Part shown: piece after piece, positions 17,898 through 24,414 of the stretch
Position numbering within the stretch: position 1 is the stretch's first letter
Layout of the letters: the number at the start of each line of letters is the position of its first letter
Source: JAAXIE01 sp965263155
GTDB taxonomy: Bacteria > Chloroflexota > Dehalococcoidia > Lucifugimonadales > JAAXIE01
DNA length: 64,000 nt
Assembly: GCA_965263155.1 (NCBI GenBank)
Contig: OZ253586.1
Coordinates: forward strand, 3,534,001 to 3,598,000
Direction: 5' to 3'
Position numbers and translations under genes: made by a program
Notes under the pieces: generated by a model
Databases searched by the model: none
The model's input: only the letters and a program-made list of their open reading frames with translations
Told to the model about the DNA's origin: nothing

Positions 17898-17958
17898 CGC
17901 ACCCTCCTAGACCGCAACAAGTCAGTGGATTCTAGCAGAGGGAGGTTGAATAGCAACC
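17893..17958. repeat. 66-bp direct repeat, copy A (5' end of M20 copy 2)
   Basis: Covers the ATG, the ribosome site and about 55 bp upstream of M20 copy 2. It matches 18616-18681 with about seven mismatches over 66 bp, including a long exact core around TTCTAGCAGAGGGAGGTTG. The offset is 723 bp and both copies have the same orientation. Confidence 0.85.
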
Positions 17959-17996
17959 AAAGGGGAGCGGAGCCACGACTCTGTGTAGAGTGAGTC

Positions 17997-18046
17997 GTAA
18001 CTGGACTCGACACCGGTCGTAGCTGGAAGCAAATTTTTCGTATCTG
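17997..18046 (-). promoter_or_regulatory. Triple heptamer site upstream of M20 copy 2
   Basis: Plus-strand order: GTAACTG (17997), 15 bp, GTAGCTG (18019), 14 bp, GTATCTG (18040). In the direction of the leftward M20 gene this is CAGATAC-N14-CAGCTAC-N15-CAGTTAC, 100-149 bp upstream of the ATG. A hairpin with arms GTCGAGT (18061-18067) and ACTCGAC (18086-18092), enclosing two more CAGCTAC copies, lies next to it. Confidence 0.6.
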
Positions 18047-18263
18047 GGGAGTGTCGAATTGTCGAGTGGCAGCTACGGAACAGCTACTCGACAGTGTCGA
18101 GTGGAATCGGGACCTGGCAAGGGCGGGCGGCGGGGATTGGGAATCCTGAGGGAAGGGACTTATGGAACCAGGTGCCGCACCGGTGCGACAGGAAGGACAG
18201 CGTTTTGTAGCTGAGCGGCGGCGGTGAGTGCGGCCGGTCCGCATGTGGGGTATCACACTCATC

Positions 18264-18291
18264 CTAGCTAAACAAGGGGTTTCCGTATCTG
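18264..18291 (-). promoter_or_regulatory. Degenerate paired-heptamer site
   Basis: CTAGCTA (18264), 14 bp, GTATCTG (18285) on the plus strand. The bases after GTATCTG (GGGAAGTGTG) resemble those after the 18040 copy (GGGGAGTGTC), so similarity extends beyond the heptamers. Confidence 0.45.
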
Positions 18292-18331
18292 GGAAGTGTG
18301 ACACTAGGGCACCGCGTAGTGTCTTGAGTCC

Positions 18332-18381
18332 GTAGCTGGATGCGGCCACGGTCGTAGCTGAAAAAAAGTTTTTTGTATCTG
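18332..18381 (-). promoter_or_regulatory. Second triple heptamer site
   Basis: GTAGCTG (18332), 15 bp, GTAGCTG (18354), 14 bp, GTATCTG (18375), the same 22/21-bp step pattern as at 17997-18046. Single further copies, GTATCTG at 18408 and GGATCTG at 18427, follow without the regular spacing. Confidence 0.55.
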
Positions 18382-18473
18382 AAACTTGGCTCGTTGGCCG
18401 CACTGTTGTATCTGAGCTAGCTTGCCGGATCTGGCCGCATTTTCGACTCATCGCTGCCTCCAAAAATCAGGGC

Positions 18474-18514
18474 AAAAAAGAAGGCAGGGGGACCCTGAGG
18501 GGTCAGTCCCCTGC
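18474..18514 (-). terminator. Rho-independent terminator, minus strand
   Basis: Read on the minus strand, an imperfect GC-rich hairpin (18514-18484, arms GCAGGGGAC and GTCCCCCTGC) is followed by CTTCTTTTTTG. It lies 35 bp after the stop of the 23-codon reading frame at 18549-18620, so a promoter relic, a micro-ORF and a terminator form a compact unit. Confidence 0.6.
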
Positions 18515-18548
18515 ACCGTATTCAGAGTATGGGGATGGGTGGGGTGAG

Positions 18549-18620
18549 TCAATGAGGGTTTGTCATGGGTGGGTGCTGCGGGCGCGTCCGCGAGATAGTA
18601 GGACTGGTGGATGATGCCAT
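18549..18620 (-). pseudogene. 23-codon reading frame with duplicated M20 start region
   Basis: The 18616-18681 copy of the M20 5' region retains GAGGAGGGTGCT and ATG GCA TC. The frame then diverges and stops after 23 codons (beginning MASSTSP). The simplest reading is the relic of a third M20 copy whose body was lost. A translated micro-ORF cannot be excluded because the ribosome site is excellent and a terminator follows. Confidence 0.45.
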
Positions 18621-18681
18621 AGCACCCTCCTCAACCGCAGCAAGTCACTGGATTCTAGCAGAGGGAGGTTGAATAGCCACC
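18616..18681. repeat. 66-bp direct repeat, copy B
   Basis: Second copy of the M20 copy 2 promoter/start region (see 17893-17958). The 658 bp between the two copies hold the heptamer sites, the terminator and no convincing gene. Confidence 0.85.
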
Positions 18682-18802
18682 GGAACCGGGCGCAAGAGGA
18701 TGTGGACTATAATTTGCCACAAGCATTTACGGCGTAGGCCTCACCACAGTCGGGCAAGCGTCGAACAGACTGAAGAAGACGGTTGAAACCAGCTTGAAAT
18801 CA

Positions 18803-19447
18803 ATGGATTGGCGCAACGGTTACGCGGTAGTGGACCTCGAGATGGCTGGTCCGGACCCACTGAGTGATCTGATCATCGAGATAGCCGTGGGCATACTTCT
18901 CCCGGGCAAGCAGCTAGTCACCGATCGGGTTCTGGTCAAGGTGGACCGTCCTCTTCCCAAGAGCATAATCAGTCTGACTGGTATCACGGACAGGGATTTG
19001 ACTCTTGGAGGAGTCAAAATAGATGACGCGTTGGCTTGGTTCGTACACAAGACCTCTGATCTACCATTGGTGGGACACAGCATACTGGACTCCGACCGTC
19101 CATTCTTGGTGGAAGCAGCGCGTCGTCATCGCAGTGCTGTTGAGCAGGGGCTGTGCGCAACGTTATCCATTGAAGAGGATACCCACCTGCCAGCCGAAAG
19201 ATTCATCGACACCGCCGGACTATACAAGGGCTACAAACTAGGGGAGTACCAGCAGGCAGGAGAGAGCCACCAGGCCTACGTAGAGAGGGTTCTGGCGCTT
19301 CGCGCCTATGGCCTTAGGACTGGGCTCACTGCGGCCTGCGATGATCTGGGCATCTCTACCTCTCGCGTCCGCGCGCACCGGGCCGCCGGGGATGTGCTGC
19401 AGAATCACAAGCTTTTCGAGAAGTTGGTGGAACTGAATTCCCCCTGA
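18803..19447 (+). CDS. DnaQ-like 3'-5' exonuclease (DEDDh)
   Basis: A protein of about 214 aa with the RNase H-like exonuclease fold. Motif Exo I is VVDLEMAGPDP (D-x-E), Exo II is LVGHSILDSDRPFL, and Exo III is RAHRAAGDVLQNH with the catalytic His and Asp. This set indicates a DEDDh nuclease of the DNA polymerase III epsilon / oligoribonuclease type. Its substrate (DNA proofreading, single-stranded DNA or RNA) cannot be assigned. The ATG at 18803 is chosen; a TTG three codons earlier is possible and neither has a strong ribosome site. A TATAAT at 18708-18713 could drive it. Confidence 0.85.
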   Translation: MDWRNGYAVVDLEMAGPDPLSDLIIEIAVGILLPGKQLVTDRVLVKVDRPLPKSIISLTGITDRDLTLGGVKIDDALAWFVHKTSDLPLVGHSILDSDRPFLVEAARRHRSAVEQGLCATLSIEEDTHLPAERFIDTAGLYKGYKLGEYQQAGESHQAYVERVLALRAYGLRTGLTAACDDLGISTSRVRAHRAAGDVLQNHKLFEKLVELNSP

Positions 19448-19610
19448 ATTCCCCGAACGCGGTGCAGGGTGCCCAGTCTGAATGGAACGTGGGAGTGCCT
19501 AGCATTTGGTCAATGCCTCTTCATCCGTCACACGCATGATGTTGTGATACCATGGCATGGTCTGCTGGGTGCGATGCCCAGCGCAAGCACTCTGTGAGAG
19601 GATACATACC

Positions 19611-20270
19611 ATGATCTACGACATGCGGACGTATGAAATCGCGCCGGGGCGCGTGGCCGACTACATGAAGAATGTGAAGGAGATCGCCATCCCCATCCGG
19701 CGGGACCATGGCGTGAAGCTGGGCGGGTGGTATTACTCCGAGGTGGGGCCCCTGAACCAGGTGTGGCATATCTGGGCCTACGAGGACACCAAGCACTTGG
19801 TGGAGGGCGCCGCGGCGGTGCGCGCCGACCCCCGCTGGACAGGCGAGTACATGCCCGCCAACCGTGGACTGGTGCAATCGCAGCGCGACGCCATCGTAGT
19901 CCAGCCTGATTTCGCGCCCGCGTCCTACGAGCCCGTCGATTCATCGGAGCCGCGTCTGTATGACATGCGCATTTATGACATCAAGCCGGGGCGCATCCCT
20001 GAGTACATGGATGCGGTGGAGAAGGTTGGCCTGCCCATTCGCGAGGAGCTGGGCGTCAAGCTGGCAGGGTGGTTCTACAGCGAGGTGGGCACCCTGAACC
20101 AAGTGGTGCACATCTGGGCATACGACGACTCCGATGACCTGCACCGGAAGATGCGTGCCGTCTACCAGCACCCCGGCTGGGCGGGCGACTACGTCCCCCG
20201 CGTCTCGGGCCTCCTCGATGTGCAGCGGGACCAACTGATGCGCGGTGGCGACTTCTTCCCCGGCCCGTAG
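19611..20270 (+). CDS. Tandem NIPSNAP-domain protein
   Basis: A 219-aa protein made of two similar halves of about 105 residues. Each begins with (M/L)YDMR-Y-I-PGR and contains GVKL-GW-YSEVG-LNQV-HIWAY. These are NIPSNAP (dimeric alpha/beta barrel) repeats, so one chain probably forms the dimer-like barrel. The ATG at 19611 follows GAGAGG and begins the first repeat exactly; the open frame upstream is not family-like. It is probably cytoplasmic. NIPSNAP proteins lack a well-defined activity; monooxygenase-like or scaffolding roles are guesses. A strong hairpin follows the gene. Confidence 0.85.
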   Translation: MIYDMRTYEIAPGRVADYMKNVKEIAIPIRRDHGVKLGGWYYSEVGPLNQVWHIWAYEDTKHLVEGAAAVRADPRWTGEYMPANRGLVQSQRDAIVVQPDFAPASYEPVDSSEPRLYDMRIYDIKPGRIPEYMDAVEKVGLPIREELGVKLAGWFYSEVGTLNQVVHIWAYDDSDDLHRKMRAVYQHPGWAGDYVPRVSGLLDVQRDQLMRGGDFFPGP

Positions 20271-20309
20271 TTTGGGCAACCTACAGGAACTAGACACCGC
20301 TAATCCACT

Positions 20310-20347
20310 CAGACGGCCTGCCCATGCCGTTGATGGCAGGCCGTCTG
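20310..20347 (+). terminator. Hairpin after the NIPSNAP gene
   Basis: CAGACGGCCTGCC (20310-20322) and GGCAGGCCGTCTG (20335-20347) form a perfect 13-bp stem with a 12-nt loop, 40 bp after the stop codon. No T-tract follows, so termination is likely but not proven. Confidence 0.6.
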
Positions 20348-20562
20348 TAGGCTTGTACAGGCCCGAATGCACCCGCGTGACACCGAACGGACACCACTTC
20401 GAGACCAAGGCATCCTTGCGGTGTTTCCTGCACGGCAAGTATTGTGTAGACACAAGGCACTGGTATGTACACCGACCGGCACGTCGGCTGTGAGTTCCCC
20501 TTTAGTCTCCGTTCTACTAACCTGAGTCTTAAGGCTAAGGACCTGCTGGCAGAGGACACAGT

Positions 20563-21390
20563 ATGAGCGGTATCCCGTGTTTCCCTGAAGGTAGCATCGA
20601 GTCTCTCGCTAAGCTGATAGGCGATTGCGGCTCTGGATCAGACATTAGTCGAGTTCTTGCTAATCGAGGCATTCCTGACAACTCTCGCGAATCAACGAAA
20701 TGGCGGAGATTGTATTGGATTTTTCTGGACGTCCAGCGACAGGATCAGTGCGCCAACCGCGTACTCGACTTTATTCAATCGTTCCTTGCGCCTGCTCGCT
20801 TCGTAGGCAGGAACGATGAATTCGAGGCACATCGTTCTGAATTGAACGTGGTTTTGGCATTATCCTGACTCGAGTTTGGGGCCGATGGAAAGCTCCGCAC
20901 CCGCCCGGCGGCAGCGACCCTCACCGAAGCAGAAAGACGAGTGAAGGCAATCCATGCGAGGTTTCAGGGACGGCGTATCCATCCCGAGGTGTTCAAATAC
21001 TGCAAAGCTGAACTAATGCAGGATAACTATTTCCACGCCGTCTTCGAAGCCTCCAAGGGTCTGGCTCAACGGATCCGTGACAAATCAGGAGTGGATAGAG
21101 ATGGAGCAAACCTTGTGGATGGGGTCTTCTCGATAACACGTCCCGCTCTCGCATTCAACTCTTTACGTACCGAAACCGAGCAGACCGAACACAAGGGATT
21201 TGCTTTATTGTTGAAGGGTTGCTTTGCAGCCGTGAGGAACCCCTTAGCGCATGAACCAAAGATTATGTGGAACGGTGAGGATGACGCGGCGGATTATTTC
21301 AGCCTGATTTCACTCCTCCACAAGAAGCTGGACGACTGTGTACCCACCGGCATGGGTGGTCCAAGGTCTAAGGCTTCCTCCGACTCCTAG
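20563..21390 (+). pseudogene. TIGR02391-type protein gene interrupted by one in-frame TGA
   Basis: Two open segments, 20563-20865 and 20869-21390, are in the same frame and are separated only by TGA at 20866-20868. Joined, they read as a 275-residue TIGR02391-like protein (function unknown, often in phage or accessory DNA). The first half ends AHRSELNVVLALS and the second continues LEFGADGKLR. Family members have Gly at the stop position, so GGA to TGA would suffice. Downstream motifs include LMQDNYFHAVFEASKG and NSLRTETEQTEHKGFALL, intact to the end. Flanking genes use TGA as a normal stop. GC content is lower than in neighbouring genes, which suggests acquisition. Confidence 0.8.
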
Positions 21391-21488
21391 TACAAGCGTC
21401 CCGATCTGTCGTCGCATGGCCAAATCAATGATCGCTCTCTAAAGGCAATGGCGGTCGCTGCTGGTCACAATATACGAGTCCTCGCCGC

Positions 21489-22514
21489 CTAGTGCTTCAG
21501 CACCAACTTCCCAAAGAAGTCCCGGCTCGCCATCGTTCGATGCGCTTCGGCAGCCTCCTCCAGCGGGAAGGTGCGTCCTACTACGCCACGGAGGCCGCCT
21601 GCGTTCACCACCTTCATCATCTCGCCGAAGGTGCGACGGGGCCGGCCACCGCTGCCCATCAGGGTCAGGGGGCGCCCCTGCAGGATCGACAGGTCCATGT
21701 CGGTACGGTTGCCTGAGGTTGTGCCGGTGATTACCAAGCGACCGCCGGCCTTGAGGCTGCGTAGGTTCTGGTCCCAGACGGCGGCTCCCACCACGTCGAA
21801 CACCATGTCGACGCCACGGCCGTTGGTCAACTCCATCACCCGCTCGCTGAAGTTGGGGGTGTCGTTGTAGTTGATGACCTCGTCGGCACCCAACTCCTTG
21901 GCGCGCTCCAGCTTCCAGTCGCTGCCAGCAGTGGTGATGACCCGCGCCCCGATGTGCTTGGCAATCTGTATGCCGGTGCTGCCCACGCCACTTCCCGCAG
22001 CCTGAATCAGGATGTCCTCCCACGGCTGTAGTTGGCCCCGGGTCATAACGCAGTGCCAAGCGGTGTGGCCAGCGATGGGCAGGGCGGCCGCCTCCTCGAA
22101 CGTCATGTCGTCGGCGAAGCGGTAGGCATTGATGGCGGGTACCACGCAGTACTCGGCGTGCCCACCGTCGATGTCAGCCCCCAGCCTCTTCTGTTCGGTG
22201 CAATATTGGTCGACACTCTGCAGGCAGTTCTCGCAACGGCCACACTTCACCCGGTTGTCCACCAGCACCCGTTCTCCCGGCTGGAAGCCTAGGGAGTCGC
22301 GCTCTGCTTGCACCACCTCGCCCGCCATGTCCAAGCCCAGAATGCGGGGGAAGCCGCCGGTCGCTCCTCGGGACCTGACGCCGAGGTCGGCGAAGTTGAT
22401 TGCGCTGGAGCGGATACGTATCAGCAACTCGCCCGGCTCCGGTTCAGGGTTAGGGCGGTCACCGTAAATCATGACCTCGGGCCCGCCAGCCTCGTTGATG
22501 TACACCGCTTTCAT
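21489..22514 (-). CDS. Zinc-containing MDR alcohol dehydrogenase / quinone oxidoreductase
   Basis: A 341-aa medium-chain dehydrogenase/reductase. The N-terminal GroES-like domain has VLVDNRVKCGRCENC, the four-Cys structural zinc lobe (CGRCENCxxxxxxxC). The Rossmann domain has AAGSGVGSTGIQIAKHIGA and a conserved GADEVINYND. It probably uses NAD(P)H on an alcohol, aldehyde or quinone. It starts at MKAVYINEAGGPEV after AGGAGGTGG-like DNA and is monocistronic. It resembles the MDR protein at 27609-28586, which lacks the zinc lobe. Substrate is unknown. Confidence 0.88.
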   Translation of the reverse strand: MKAVYINEAGGPEVMIYGDRPNPEPEPGELLIRIRSSAINFADLGVRSRGATGGFPRILGLDMAGEVVQAERDSLGFQPGERVLVDNRVKCGRCENCLQSVDQYCTEQKRLGADIDGGHAEYCVVPAINAYRFADDMTFEEAAALPIAGHTAWHCVMTRGQLQPWEDILIQAAGSGVGSTGIQIAKHIGARVITTAGSDWKLERAKELGADEVINYNDTPNFSERVMELTNGRGVDMVFDVVGAAVWDQNLRSLKAGGRLVITGTTSGNRTDMDLSILQGRPLTLMGSGGRPRRTFGEMMKVVNAGGLRGVVGRTFPLEEAAEAHRTMASRDFFGKLVLKH

Positions 22515-22581
22515 TCAGCCACCTCCTTAACGGGGTTCACCTCGGGAATCGTCGATTGCTGGTTATGGTATCATACCGGCC

Positions 22582-23283
22582 ATGGCTATCTGGGGGACTC
22601 GTTTCAGATTGGCGATAGTGGCTGCGAGCCTAGCGGTGGTGGTCGGGATTCTGGCCTGCGGCGGTGGGGACGTTACCTCGACGCCGACGCCACAACCAGG
22701 GACGCCCGCCCCTACAGCTGATGCTACCGGCACGCCTACACCAACAGAGCAACCATCCGAAGGAGGCATCACCATTACCCAGTATTCGGCACCGCCCCCA
22801 ATGAGCATCGACCAAGAGAAGAGCTACGCCGCCACCATCCAGACCAACCACGGCGACATGGTTATCGATCTCTTCCCCAAGGACGCGCCGATCACCGTCA
22901 ACAACTTTGTCTTTCTGGCACGGGAAGGCTTCTACGACGGGGTCATCTTCCACCGCATTATCGCTGACTTCATGATTCAGGGCGGCGACCCCACCGGCAC
23001 AGGAAGTGGCGGCCCAGGGTACCGCTTCCAAGACGAGCCGGTCACCAAGCCTTACGTACGGGGAACATTGGCCATGGCCAACGCTGGTTCCAACACCAAC
23101 GGCAGCCAGTTTTTCATCGTGCACAAGGACGCGGGGCTGCCCCCCAGCTATAACGTCTTTGGCCTATTGACAGAGGGCTTTGAGGTATTGGACGCTCTGG
23201 CCAGCGTAGCCGTAGGCGGGCCCCAGCGGTCAGACCCACTGGAACCCCAAGTGATTCATACTATCGAAATCGCCGAGAAGTAG
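22582..23283 (+). CDS. Cyclophilin-type peptidyl-prolyl isomerase lipoprotein
   Basis: A 233-aa exported isomerase. The signal peptide ends with lipobox VGILAC (Cys at about 26), followed by a Thr/Pro-rich linker (residues about 30-60) that would hold the domain off the membrane. The cyclophilin domain from about residue 80 shows VNNFVFLAREGFYDGVIFHR, FMIQGGDPTGTGSGGPGY, LAMANAGSNTNGSQFFI and NVFGLLTEGFEVLD, the full active-site set. It probably folds or refolds extracytoplasmic proteins. No strong ribosome site precedes the ATG. The gene diverges from the MDR gene. Confidence 0.94.
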   Translation: MAIWGTRFRLAIVAASLAVVVGILACGGGDVTSTPTPQPGTPAPTADATGTPTPTEQPSEGGITITQYSAPPPMSIDQEKSYAATIQTNHGDMVIDLFPKDAPITVNNFVFLAREGFYDGVIFHRIIADFMIQGGDPTGTGSGGPGYRFQDEPVTKPYVRGTLAMANAGSNTNGSQFFIVHKDAGLPPSYNVFGLLTEGFEVLDALASVAVGGPQRSDPLEPQVIHTIEIAEK

Positions 23284-23320
23284 AGCAGCCAGCGCATCCA
23301 CAATATTAAATGGACCGTAG

Positions 23321-23341
23321 GGGCAACCCTTGTGGTTGCCC
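23321..23341. repeat. REP-like hairpin
   Basis: GGGCAACC-CTTGT-GGTTGCCC, a perfect 8-bp stem with a 5-nt loop just after the cyclophilin gene. It could terminate transcription or be one copy of a dispersed palindromic repeat; no second copy was found in this window. Confidence 0.45.
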
Positions 23342-23404
23342 AAGACCCCATCCCACGCAGGGGGCAATCCCTCGCGGTTAACCCTCACTGAAGGGAGCGA
23401 CAGA

Positions 23405-23599
23405 ATGGTAGGAATGCGAAACGACGCCAGCGTCGAGTCGTTGGCTCAAGAGCTTCAGGACAAGGCCGCCGACCTCTGGGGTCAAGAGCGGGCCAGCCGC
23501 ATGGGGCCCGCCATGCGCCAAGCCGCCGAGCATCTGCAACAGGTGGCCAACAACCTCCCCAAGCGGGAGGAGGAACCAGCGTTTTTCCTAGGAAGATAG
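23405..23599 (+). CDS. Small protein of unknown function, possibly AtzG/GatC-like
   Basis: A 64-aa helical, charged protein starting MVGMRNDASVE after AAGGGAGCGACAGA. The layout is an N-terminal helix, WGQERASRMGPAMRQA, a second helix, then NLPKREEEPAFFL. This vaguely resembles the small AtzG/DUF4089 or GatC partners of amidases, which end in a Leu-Pro ... Glu-Pro-Ala segment. An amidase lies 0.8 kb downstream, with one gene between. The similarity is by eye and could be chance. No Cys, signal peptide or membrane segment is present. Confidence 0.55.
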   Translation: MVGMRNDASVESLAQELQDKAADLWGQERASRMGPAMRQAAEHLQQVANNLPKREEEPAFFLGR

Positions 23600-23647
23600 T
23601 GGAAGACTGGCCCTTAGTCGCGTGCTAGAATCCCGTCGGAGGACGGT

Positions 23648-23998
23648 ATGGGAATATTCGACGTTACCATCGGCGTCGGCCACCCCGACGGGGGTGACTT
23701 AGCCCAAGCCTCGGCTATGGTCGACACCGGCTCTATTCATACCATGCTGCCAGCCGGTTTCCTGGAAGGACTTAGTGTAAGACCAAACAGACTAGGCATC
23801 TTCGAGATTGCTGACGGGACTGAAGTCGAGTACGGCTATGGCATTGCTCGCATATCCATTGATGGAGACGAGTGGGCCTGCCCGGTGATCTTTGGGCCAG
23901 AAGGGCAATACTTGGTAGGCGCGACCACTCTGGAGATATTCGGGTTGGCCGTCGACCCACGCGGCCAACAGCTAGTCTCGCGTCCTCGCCGCACTTGA
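23648..23998 (+). CDS. Retropepsin-like aspartic protease domain protein
   Basis: A 116-aa single-domain protein with the active-site segment AMVDTGSIHTMLP (D-T-G-S) near residue 25. The C-terminal VGATTLEIFGLAVDP matches the second hydrophobic-hydrophobic-Gly strand of retropepsins, where many have LLGMDFL. One DTG motif per chain implies a homodimer, as in retroviral proteases. No signal peptide is seen. GGAGGACGGT precedes the ATG. A decayed relative lies at 58300-58470. Natural substrates of these bacterial proteins are unknown. Confidence 0.8.
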   Translation: MGIFDVTIGVGHPDGGDLAQASAMVDTGSIHTMLPAGFLEGLSVRPNRLGIFEIADGTEVEYGYGIARISIDGDEWACPVIFGPEGQYLVGATTLEIFGLAVDPRGQQLVSRPRRT

Positions 23999-24214
23999 TT
24001 CCAATGTCTCCCCCGAGCGCGCAACGAGGCTAAGCTCGCTCGCAGCATCACTGCTGCGTTGGCGCCCCCAAGTCACACCAATAGCCCCCATGACAACAGC
24101 CCGTTGACAGAGCGCGTCCCTCCCCTCTAGCCTCCATACAGGGACGAATCGTGGAAAGGATCGCGGGAGGAACACACCTCGCAGGGACAGCCTTTATGGC
24201 AGTCACGGTCCCTG

Positions 24215-24400
24215 TTTTAGTGGGACAGAGCGGTAAAGCTGATTTTAGATACACTATGGGACAAATGGGGCATGATTCAGATACGAATAAGCACGTTCCA
24301 GCTACAACGGGAGTCTCATTCCAGAGGTCTAGCGTAGCTAAAGTGAGACATGATGTCTGGGGAAATAGGACCAAAACGGGACCATTCTGTCCCACTAGAA
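24215..24400. repeat. 186-bp segment bounded by 20-bp inverted repeats
   Basis: Left end 24215-24234 and right end 24381-24400 are inverted copies matching at 17 of 20 positions, consensus TTYTAGTGGGACAGARYGGT, with an exact 11-bp core AGTGGGACAGA. No open gene lies inside. The segment contains the paired-heptamer site at 24278-24305 and ends 4 bp before the amidase ribosome site. It could be a MITE-like element or a pair of operator half-sites; no target-site duplication is evident. Confidence 0.55.
24278..24305 (+). promoter_or_regulatory. Paired-heptamer site upstream of the amidase
   Basis: CAGATAC (24278-24284), 14 bp, CAGCTAC (24299-24305) on the plus strand, 110-137 bp upstream of the amidase ATG and in the same orientation relative to its gene as the other copies. 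A near copy, TAGATAC, lies at 24246. Confidence 0.6.
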
Positions 24401-24414
24401 TCAGGAGGTGACCC

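Noticed and set aside
17876..18463. A 195-codon minus-strand open frame upstream of M20 copy 2
   Set aside because: It runs through the heptamer cluster and the M20 start repeat, is Ser/Arg-rich without a fold-like pattern and has no ribosome site.
20866..20868. UGA recoding (selenocysteine or Gly) for the TIGR02391 gene
   Set aside because: TGA ends nadD and other genes here, no SECIS-like need is evident, and the family residue is Gly rather than Cys.
24111..24200. CGTCCCT/AGGGACG inverted repeat that looks like a T-box terminator
   Set aside because: The required T-box bulge sequence and specifier stem are not recognisable in either orientation, and no aminoacyl-tRNA synthetase or amino acid gene follows.
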